Shown in pieces: positions 26,201-31,681 of a stretch of 45,236 nt of DNA. A program made the translations under genes and the position numbers. The notes below the pieces were generated by a model. That model had not been told where the DNA came from and did not search any database. It saw only the letters and a list, made by a program, of their open reading frames with translations. Location: positions 1 through 45,236 of IMG/VR virus record IMGVR_UViG_3300042565_003438, one strand, 5' to 3'. The first letter of the stretch is position 1. The number at the start of each line of letters is the position of its first letter. The DNA comes from a virus.

Positions 26201-29200
26201 ATTCCAGGCGGCAAGAAGCGTGACATCGTCGACTGGCTCGCCGAGTATGCGCTCATGCGTGCCAAGATGAACGGCTATGGCAACACCGCCGACTGGATGC
26301 AGCAGAATCTGAAGGCCGAGATGAAGCCGCAGATGCCGGCACCGAGCCAGAAAGTCTCAGACCTCATTGCGGTCCTGCCGGTCTCGGCCAAAGCCAGAGT
26401 CAACCAGCTGATCAAGAATCTCCAGGATCTCGAGTGGGTTGATGTCAACCTGGCAAATCTCCCGCCCTCGGACATCGACGCCTCGGCCGAGTATGTCGAG
26501 ACCCTGCTGCTCAGCGGGGCCGGCGCTCCGGCCAAGGCCATGATCACTGACTCAATCGGGGCGGGCGATGTCGAGGCCCTCGGCAAGTATCTCTACGACG
26601 TCGGCAAGTGGGCATCCGACAAGCTTGAGAAGCGCAAGGCGGCCGACATGATCGAAGAGGTCGAGGAAGAGGGGCTGACCCTGGATTCTCCGGCAGTCGG
26701 ATATGCCAAGGCAGACGACACCCTCATGACCGTCGCCGAGGCGGCCGCCATGGTCGGACCGTTTGAAGAGGGTGAGATCGGCGGGACCAACCACGTGTAT
26801 TTCACGGCGAACTCGGGCACGGCCGTGACAAATCCATACGAGGACGAGCAGGGCGATCCGTTTGTGACCGAGTGGGCGCCCGGCAACAAGACAGCCATCA
26901 TGCAATACTGGGCCGACAACGGAGTCCTCCCGTCTGTCTCTGAGACGGCCCTGGCAATCTTCGATGCCGCGAATCCCAGCCACCCGTATCTGAAACCCTC
27001 GGAGAATGAGGCGGATCCCGTGATTCTTGCCGACTCCGACGCACTGATGAAATTTGTCGACAATCTGGGAGTGACTCTTGACGATGCACAGGCCACCAAG
27101 GATGGCAAGTGGAAGTCCGTGGTTCTCACGAACGGCCAGGGAGACGAGGTCAAGATCGTCAAGCAGGTCGCGGAGGACGGAATGTATCAGTTCATCAAGG
27201 ACGACAAGAATTTCGCGATCGGGCCGTTTGCCTACGTCATCCGAGAGGCCGCGAAGTATCTGAATCAAAAAAGCCCGGAGAAAAAAGACGAGACCGCGGC
27301 CCAGAAACAGGCCATGGAATTTCTCAATGACGCGCTGCTCGACGAGCCAACCACGATCGACGGAAACACATGGGAGCTCGAGGGCATCGAGGACGACTCT
27401 GGTGAAATCACCGCGGCCGTCGTAAAACTTAATGGCGTTGCCGTGTCAAACACCATTCCGTTTGAGCCAGAGACGGCGACTCCCATGACCGGTCCTAAGG
27501 GAATCTACGACGACTATTTCGCGCTTGACTGGATGAAGGACTGGAAGACACCCGAGGCCCAGTCGCTCCTGACTCCGGAGCAGGACTTCGCGATGCAGGC
27601 GGCGGCCCAGTTGATGGACCCAGACATCGAGGTCGTCGAGATCGGCGGCAAGAAGTTTGCCAAGGGCGTCACGCAGTCTGGATCTGTGGCAATCTCTGCT
27701 TACAACAAGGACAATGAAGTTCTCGGCATCATCCCGATCCAGGGATCGCAGAACATGGAACCCATGGACCTCGAGGCGGCCATCTACGAGGCCCTGTCGA
27801 CTCTCGGAGCCACGTCTGCGCCGGCATCCAAGACCAAGTCAATCACAACGCAGATGATCAACGAGGCCGCCGAGGCCCTGATGAACGACGAAACGACGTC
27901 ACTCGGCAAATACACGTTTGAGCCGATCGCCTCTGGACTCGGAGGAACCAGGGTCAACATCTACGTCGAGCCCGGCATGGAGGACTCGGTCGGCTATTTC
28001 ATGCTCGACCCGGGCGAGTATCGCGAGCCCTCGGACATGCTCGACGCGTTCTACGACAAGATCAGCGAGTTTCTTGAGAACAATCCACCGGACAAGGGCG
28101 GTGGCGGCACGGGGCCCGGGGCCAAGTTCATGCCCGTAAATAGATCCGAACTTTCTGAAGAAAATCAAAAAATTTTTGATGCGTTTCAAGAGCGAGTGAA
28201 AAAAGGTTTCATTGTTAGTCATGGGACAACGCGCAAAAACGCAAAAAAAATCTTGTCACAAGGTTTCAAGGGAAACACTTATTTTGCCCTGGATCCAGAT
28301 TTTGATGGGGGATGGGACGTCGACGATAAAAACACGTTCCACATTTCGGTAGATACATCCAAACTGGACCCAAAACGCATGTTTCCTGATCCAGAACAAG
28401 CCGGGATCTATCATTATAGAACCACAAAATCTAAAGACTGGAATAAGGTGTTTGACTATATCCGGAGCCAAATGTCACAAGCTTCATCAGATGAAGACTC
28501 TATTTTTGGGGATGGAAATTTTGTCTATACTGGAAAAATACCATCCTTGGCAATCAAGGCCGTTTGGGATTGGGACACGGACGACAAATTTGACACATCT
28601 GGAGTCAAGTTCATGCCGGCAAGCCGGGCCTCACTCGTGGATCGGATCGTGAAGGATGCCAATGCCAGGGTCGAGGACCGGCTCAAGGGCGAATCGGCGT
28701 GGCTCTCCCCGAGGGGCTGGGTCAACGTGGACGACCATCTCGACATTTTTCCTGAGGATCTGTTTGATCTCCGCCGAGTGAACTACGACGATCTCAAGGA
28801 TCGCCGCTTCGTGCGCGTCCGCAGGATGGGCAGGACTCTCTGGTATGAGGGACGTCCGACTCCGAAGATGCTCAAAGAGCTGAAAGACACGGCCATCGAG
28901 AAGAAGCTCAAGCTGGAAGAGGATCGGATAGAACCCTACGGAAGTTCTGCCAGATTCATGCCGGCGGGCTTCTATGATCCCGATGAGGATGTCCCGTCTC
29001 TTCGCCAAAAGGCCTGGATCACTCCAGATGGCGAGATCGTGAACGTGGATCCGGGATCCGAACACCGCATCGCCGCGCGGTCGTTTTATCCCAACGTCGA
29101 GTCCGACGAAAAGGCCCAGATGGCCGCCGAGAATGAGGGTTATCTGCGAGTTGTCCGGCAGGGCAGTCGCGTCAACATTGGCGGACGGACTCCGAACTCA

Positions 29201-29578
29201 TCCCAGAGGGACACCCTCACGAGACTGCGACTCGATCATGACTATGAGATTCAGGATGACCGCGGACGTTCCATGGCGGCCAGATTCATGCCCGCGGGCC
29301 CATCCGGATCATCCCAGGATGACCAGAGTCTTGCCGGAGTCGCGGCCCCGGTGTCTGATCAGGCTCCTCTGTCGGGGGCCAGATTCATGCCCGGCTACAA
29401 CCCCCGCTACACCGATGACGACGGCAACTTTGACTATGGTCTCTATTCCGAGGACCGCCGCAAGACCATCGCCTATCTGCGAGATCGCATGGGCATCACC
29501 CGGAAGGACTTTCCCAATGAGGAAGAGTGGAAGCGCGCCATTCGTGAGACGATGCGAGACGTGATCCGCGGCGGCTAG
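20231..29578 (+). CDS. Giant multidomain virion-type protein (3,115 aa)
   Basis: A single uninterrupted frame of 9.3 kb, in the place of T7 gp16 and like the giant proteins of other podoviruses. Order of parts: a basic N-terminus (GRRRKKKP near 35); helical Ala-rich segments to ~700; a zinc-peptidase-like HESNH at 789-793 (YLLQHESNHILEQF) with possible acidic ligands near 875-879; a long helical middle including AAELRHAI and ANPRELRGFVSGTMGK; about six diverged ~100-residue alpha/beta units (~1844-2620); then modules bounded by [KR]FMP at 2632, 2793, 2908, 3018 and 3051. The first module (2636-2792) resembles an ADP-ribosyltransferase (HGTT at 2664, YFA at 2684). The likely role is a virion-carried polyvalent protein delivered with the DNA, acting on the envelope or on early host targets. 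Shared family features are inference; motifs are seen directly. Confidence 0.75.
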   Translation: MAVLEEVIGEVTSETRPKSGMVGGVSRGAVGRRRKKKPASILDEVTEEVSKEPVPEGALAQVMRETETDPETVRRMRAEGQPLTTDQQRIAFEAERARPLTDVALGAAGAFIQAVPETVGQLVRGTGKFAYEGALKPIGQTVLAGLQYEPGSDEYERALSQTYGGANRAVRSLASGVAQDMEETANAATRAAMFGTSITDRAAEKLGLVTPEQSFNNYLAREDMRRGEAEDIQENPDRAATLLARNPLAGTVIEGAAMLSGQGALTPEAKRAALAGYEESLLQEAKFRPDEDISMLGEVLSPVGLPARLVKPVTSALGGTMEAAGGLAVRGVTKPTIRGVNPLEGVGIGIRRVGEGAEKVGAGISQAITGRPDTFLAAPGTIVSAFTKRPGQLVEGVGRTLRDVGRQIDEGGIRGRTGIVERLGRDPQSADWIRDLFGPGAQKRLEKMERKNKQRVAEGKEPIRPGRGGVMRARTADYGLRLANSLTKSGVSGAALNGIIGAADIETAEEFGRSTGVGFGIGSYMAGRVPERIGAALDPTTGLATKIDRVTEIDPLDRRLDEDADLKRFRATADPELVRQVEKLSSPEEQVASRMRELDELFQRKAEADYAEEDTAELDAVITQKADELSALQESTKDLTQEDRDERRRAVELIMADGLDLLKSNGRAAGLNGVNVKILDPSQIESFIRERWGQNLEQAEAIVTQLGGRTDLSPSEEQSLLRANQAVQKFQEQVQLWPQQTGFALSDSDQADAPAHLRMANIGAPTIVMNTEQLMRDPRRVGLRYLLQHESNHILEQFREVQEMQRPVRDLWFGKRIVRPDGTVLEATPGIITDDWINDVGIPMYAERLYGPGGETKFRDSFASPQQAVEYVRSELMSELSALSETGYSTIREALDSPGQAVVDRLLISRKNSMLGRLRQALEAMGVELDSKGDVKSVIFGDQAPFDPDALAIMRQYKRNLREFNDMLTYAGGTTEGEVEISVTELMTNRALQEAYKDDVIWDKETVLDVQDDEGNTVAQIVIPDDPTTDSATGEYRIVNGRLVDENGNALPLTPTIDLSGLPDGSRASIDSRIARNPDGSPKILTNKEIQARARQRDQMIKDAIDNAPEDGFEGRLRDTGNGSYRGVMSPSQLEAVMALPNSVIPPSLKKNIAAFNEVLQKRDGTRILMEYQAALRGGRYRALSPRIRDVVPIGYQFSKQGNFLATTISVSRMFDKMNLWSQKRPENLNLWGRDLGKFWEDVTRVLDNHNRGLAGQTGLDVDPDIAMQKKNRINDFFNLFTKETESLNPSRTTLPARRGKDSADRLIMSARMDRINQMQISNAQKLPVDYGKMLVNFFPENEARSLRLDQFQDAPVENDIVGGAMPRFLPGIRYTSLPDDPKKTMADFYMLNAMITTPPTGWSMGKFGGEATMYAPSADPTGRYAGVRAEKYQDALDEAKQTLIPSLHSKIQKALHFAIAAELRHAIPRRQPADLAETEFYQEYMRQYAIQGAGMPDLKKEKGPRRYKGESEGYRASFVAMENARKKLGMGIADVARFAEQLYRRGDWSSSYGGNPWGDIAAHLAQMSDPTYSTERVRAVATDPETGRMQIIETNEFRDPGAYNAMFQEIDRAYDLQHNTNTVFNKLKKYYLGVEGYGWIAKMLDFKANVANPRELRGFVSGTMGKLADAWFADMRADAPLTQDLEAKVIEQLPPTLVENMDPSQFTDLLKDLVSDYYRKSSSGVRREAPFENIANAAEGIFRKNGGKNDDWKAIKKDQNAHIGIILDDHFGDLGVARTDAVKLFRMLLVEGRDPRVTGKTPSLPTKMETGLSEKSSSSGVLKATKNMVNMAASSKVVGDGFGEGEWTVKLVSKNSELNTLTLYKNGKPVNSYSIAMTTKGKPMVGSIELATEMINKDIAKSALNAPSAAKTSSWSDQWFIGNVFQPKLDKSTPSNLNEFVTGLLFNGFNGLKLGDVTVVNAGGSGQAATLKVYQGDSVSEGNLLTTATIPGGKKRDIVDWLAEYALMRAKMNGYGNTADWMQQNLKAEMKPQMPAPSQKVSDLIAVLPVSAKARVNQLIKNLQDLEWVDVNLANLPPSDIDASAEYVETLLLSGAGAPAKAMITDSIGAGDVEALGKYLYDVGKWASDKLEKRKAADMIEEVEEEGLTLDSPAVGYAKADDTLMTVAEAAAMVGPFEEGEIGGTNHVYFTANSGTAVTNPYEDEQGDPFVTEWAPGNKTAIMQYWADNGVLPSVSETALAIFDAANPSHPYLKPSENEADPVILADSDALMKFVDNLGVTLDDAQATKDGKWKSVVLTNGQGDEVKIVKQVAEDGMYQFIKDDKNFAIGPFAYVIREAAKYLNQKSPEKKDETAAQKQAMEFLNDALLDEPTTIDGNTWELEGIEDDSGEITAAVVKLNGVAVSNTIPFEPETATPMTGPKGIYDDYFALDWMKDWKTPEAQSLLTPEQDFAMQAAAQLMDPDIEVVEIGGKKFAKGVTQSGSVAISAYNKDNEVLGIIPIQGSQNMEPMDLEAAIYEALSTLGATSAPASKTKSITTQMINEAAEALMNDETTSLGKYTFEPIASGLGGTRVNIYVEPGMEDSVGYFMLDPGEYREPSDMLDAFYDKISEFLENNPPDKGGGGTGPGAKFMPVNRSELSEENQKIFDAFQERVKKGFIVSHGTTRKNAKKILSQGFKGNTYFALDPDFDGGWDVDDKNTFHISVDTSKLDPKRMFPDPEQAGIYHYRTTKSKDWNKVFDYIRSQMSQASSDEDSIFGDGNFVYTGKIPSLAIKAVWDWDTDDKFDTSGVKFMPASRASLVDRIVKDANARVEDRLKGESAWLSPRGWVNVDDHLDIFPEDLFDLRRVNYDDLKDRRFVRVRRMGRTLWYEGRPTPKMLKELKDTAIEKKLKLEEDRIEPYGSSARFMPAGFYDPDEDVPSLRQKAWITPDGEIVNVDPGSEHRIAARSFYPNVESDEKAQMAAENEGYLRVVRQGSRVNIGGRTPNSSQRDTLTRLRLDHDYEIQDDRGRSMAARFMPAGPSGSSQDDQSLAGVAAPVSDQAPLSGARFMPGYNPRYTDDDGNFDYGLYSEDRRKTIAYLRDRMGITRKDFPNEEEWKRAIRETMRDVIRGG
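28124..29392 (+). repeat. Five [KR]FMP motifs separating C-terminal modules
   Basis: The motif (A/V)-[K/R]-F-M-P-(A/V/G) begins at residues 2632, 2793, 2908, 3018 and 3051 (Lys/Arg position; nt 28124, 28607, 28952, 29282, 29381). Codons vary between Lys and Arg copies, so the protein motif, not the DNA, is conserved. Spacings are 161, 115, 110 and 33 residues. Confidence 0.8.
28136..28606 (+). other. AT-rich module inside giant gene, ART-like
   Basis: By hand count, 28141-28620 is about 41% G+C (198/480), while the rows just before and after are 55-68%. The segment lies exactly between two KFMP motifs. Its protein has HGTT then YFALDP 20 residues later, an arrangement like the His and Tyr of PARP-type ADP-ribosyltransferases. 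The composition points to recent transfer into the gene in frame. Confidence 0.7.
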
Positions 29579-29703
29579 TCTCGGTCTGCCCGTTCCCAGG
29601 CCAGGACCACGGCCAGCCCCAGTGCAATGAACACCAGGGCTGGCCAGAAGTTCCAGGCGATCTGGATGAACGCCCGCAGGATGATGAGAATGTCGGGGTC
29701 CAT
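29575..29703 (-). CDS. Small membrane protein, 42 aa
   Basis: Start at ATG 29703 (MDPDILIILRAF); longer upstream frames overlap the next real gene. One transmembrane helix (about residues 17-36, FWPALVFIALGLAVVL) is followed by a charged end (AWERADRD). Function unknown; it could be a membrane-acting early protein. Its TAG stop and the TAG of the giant gene on the other strand share the palindrome CTAG. Confidence 0.6.
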   Translation of the reverse strand: MDPDILIILRAFIQIAWNFWPALVFIALGLAVVLAWERADRD

Positions 29704-29705
29704 GA

Positions 29706-29906
29706 TCAGACGGGGTGGATGTCGCGCATGAAGGGACGCGGTCGCTGTTCGCGGCGGATGGTCTCTTTCAGACGGCGCAGTTCGTTCATGACCGAGACCG
29801 CCCGGCCGACCGGGATCCGAATTTCTTCGAATCCGTGGCGGCGGGCCATCTTGACGTGGGCCTCGAGCAGGGGCTCGACCGAGTTGATGACGCGGAGGGC
29901 GGTCAT
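29706..29906 (-). CDS. Small basic protein, 66 aa
   Basis: Begins MTALRVINSVEPLLEAHV and continues with Arg-rich helices (NELRRLKETIRREQRPRP). No recognised family. It is 2 nt after the DUF2786 gene and 2 nt before the small membrane protein gene, so the three should be one transcription unit. Confidence 0.58.
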   Translation of the reverse strand: MTALRVINSVEPLLEAHVKMARRHGFEEIRIPVGRAVSVMNELRRLKETIRREQRPRPFMRDIHPV

Positions 29907-29908
29907 GG

Positions 29909-30631
29909 TCAGGCGGCGATCTTGGAGGTGAAGTCGATCGAGGCCCCGACCTGCTTGCCGTGCTCGTGGGCGCCGGCGTCATGGCTCGCGCGGCTGCGGC
30001 TGCGACTCGAGCGGAGGTCCATGTTCTGGTCGACCCAGTCCTTGATGCGTTTCTTCTTGTCGGCGATCACGATCGCGAAGCGGTCCTGCTCCTCCTTCTT
30101 GAAGCGGCGCATCGCGGCCTGGCGGCCATGGGTCGACTCGTTGATGAATCCATCAGCGACTCCGCGGAAGAACGAGTTGGCCGTCGTCGTGTTCCACGAC
30201 TTGCCAGTCATCTTGAGGTGGTGGTTGAGGCCGTTCTTCATCGCGTCATAGACGAGCGGCAGCGCCATGCGGGCGGCCTCGATGTCGAGCGACTCCCCGA
30301 CGAAGATGTAGACGTGCCGGTAGCCGCCAGAGCGGCCGACGGTCGAGTCCCACTGCGCCGAGTAGACGACCTTGACGTCGAAGACCTGGTGGATGACGGC
30401 GGGGATCCAGCGATCCTCGTCGCGCTTCTTGCGGCCGGTGTTGACGGACACCTTGTTGATGGTCTCGGCCTCGCGTGCCTCGCCCACCTGCATCTGTTCG
30501 ATGCCGTGGCGCGTCATCAGCTCGCGTGCCTTGCGGAGAGCGACCTCCATCTCGTTGGCCGTGGCCCCGCTCGAGGGATCGGCCATCTTGAAGAGGTTGC
30601 GGATTTTTTCGATGATGTTGGATGTGTTCAT
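29909..30631 (-). CDS. DUF2786 domain protein
   Basis: 240 residues from ATG 30631. The first ~55 residues (IRNLFKMADPSSGATANEME, then KARELMTRHGI) are a clear DUF2786 domain, found in many phage and bacterial proteins of unknown function. The rest includes VIHQVFDVKVVY and YIFVGESLDIEAARM, the usual companion domain of phage DUF2786 proteins, then a helical basic tail with RSSRSRSRASHD. The start lies 10 nt after a predicted -10 box, so the mRNA would be almost leaderless. First gene of a three-gene unit. Confidence 0.78.
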   Translation of the reverse strand: MNTSNIIEKIRNLFKMADPSSGATANEMEVALRKARELMTRHGIEQMQVGEAREAETINKVSVNTGRKKRDEDRWIPAVIHQVFDVKVVYSAQWDSTVGRSGGYRHVYIFVGESLDIEAARMALPLVYDAMKNGLNHHLKMTGKSWNTTTANSFFRGVADGFINESTHGRQAAMRRFKKEEQDRFAIVIADKKKRIKDWVDQNMDLRSSRSRSRASHDAGAHEHGKQVGASIDFTSKIAA

Positions 30632-30641
30632 GACAGGACCT

Positions 30642-30669
30642 AGTCTACCATGGCTGGCAGCCAAGTAAA
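30642..30669 (-). promoter_or_regulatory. Promoter P1 for the DUF2786 unit, with inverted repeat
   Basis: On the minus strand: TTTACT (30669-30664), 16 nt, TAGACT (30647-30642), then 10 nt to ATG. The spacer is TGGCTGCCAGCCA plus 3 nt; TGGCTG and CAGCCA are perfect inverted arms around one central base. The element recurs in three other promoters. Confidence 0.6.
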
Positions 30670-30680
30670 CCCCAAAAAGC

Positions 30681-30720
30681 AAAAAAATGAAAAAAAAATA
30701 GGGGGCCCCGGAGGGCCCCC
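30681..30720 (-). terminator. Intrinsic terminator of DUF932 gene
   Basis: Minus-strand transcript: stem GGGGGCCC / GGGCCCCC (8 bp, loop TCCG) at 30720-30701, then TATTTTTTTTTCATTTTTTT. It lies 20 nt after the DUF932 stop, a textbook rho-independent terminator, and separates this gene from promoter P1. Confidence 0.88.
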
Positions 30721-30740
30721 TTGGCTGAGGTTTTCGTGGA

Positions 30741-31595
30741 TTATTCGGCGGCCAGCATCTCCTTGCGGAACTTCTGGAGGCCGTGGGTCCCGCCGGCGAG
30801 CAGGGCCTCGGCACCGGCCCAGAGGCGGCGGTTGACGAGGGTGTCCATGTGGAAGGACGTGACCCCGCGGCTGCGACGACCCAGGCGAGTCTCGATGCCG
30901 CCCTTGATGACGTTCTCCTGGACGCGGTTGAACACGGTCCAGAGGTCGTCGTGCTTGTCGACGTCGCGGCGGGCGACGAGAACGTCCTTGGCCTCGATGG
31001 GCATGTCGGCATAGCCCTTGTAGCGGGCCTCGATCGCGAACTTGGCATACATGCTCTGCTCGATCTTGTTCAGCCTCCGCTCGCGGAAGGCCTCGACGCG
31101 GCCCTCGGACTCATCGAGCAGCTTGGCCATGTTGGCGATCATCGAGCGGACGGCCTCGGAATCGAGCGACACGTGGGTCGCGACGAAGCTCGAGGCCATG
31201 CCCGAGGCGACGACCATGCCGTTGCTGCAGACCAGGCGGTAGAAACCGGCCATGGCAGACAGACGGCGCGTGCGGTCGTGGCTGTTCTCGAGGATGACGC
31301 GCGGGGCGGACTCCATCTTGCCCGACTGCAGCTTCTCGAGGTGGTTGCGGTGAAACAGCTCCACGCGGTGCTGTCCGGTGATCCCGGCCTCGCGGCGCTG
31401 GCGCGCATTGACCGGCACGAAGCCGTGGTCGCGCAGGACCGGGAGGACCTCGGACGTGCTCACGAACGTGTAGCGCTCGGAGACGTCAGGGGCGGGTTTC
31501 TTCGCGAAGATCGCCGGGGCGAGCTCACGGAGGCGGGTGTCGTTCAGTTCTCCCAGGAGGACCTGGGCCGTAGTTGTGTTTGCAGTATTGCTCAT
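30741..31595 (-). CDS. DUF932 family protein
   Basis: 284 residues from ATG 31595 (MSNTANTTTAQVLLGEL). The central phrase YRLVCSNGMVV is typical of DUF932 (phage/plasmid-related proteins of unknown role). The flanking parts (VSTSEVLPVLRDHGFVPVNA, HRVELFHRNHLEKL and the helical C-terminal half) agree. It is a single-gene unit: a good promoter ends 10 nt before the ATG and an intrinsic terminator follows the stop. This isolated strong expression suggests an abundant early protein. Upstream in-frame extension is rejected because it would run through the promoter. Confidence 0.83.
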   Translation of the reverse strand: MSNTANTTTAQVLLGELNDTRLRELAPAIFAKKPAPDVSERYTFVSTSEVLPVLRDHGFVPVNARQRREAGITGQHRVELFHRNHLEKLQSGKMESAPRVILENSHDRTRRLSAMAGFYRLVCSNGMVVASGMASSFVATHVSLDSEAVRSMIANMAKLLDESEGRVEAFRERRLNKIEQSMYAKFAIEARYKGYADMPIEAKDVLVARRDVDKHDDLWTVFNRVQENVIKGGIETRLGRRSRGVTSFHMDTLVNRRLWAGAEALLAGGTHGLQKFRKEMLAAE

Positions 31596-31605
31596 AACGA
31601 GGGAT

Positions 31606-31634
31606 AATATAGCTGGCTGCCAGGCACGTGTAAA
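31606..31634 (-). promoter_or_regulatory. Promoter P2 for DUF932
   Basis: On the minus strand: TTTACA (31634-31629), 17 nt, TATATT (31611-31606), then 10 nt to ATG 31595. The best sigma70-like match of the set. The spacer contains CTGGC-A-GCCAG, a perfect inverted repeat with one central base. Confidence 0.72.
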
Positions 31635-31681
31635 CCCCAGAATGAAACTTTTTTCAACTTTTTTTCGGGGCCCTCGGAGGG

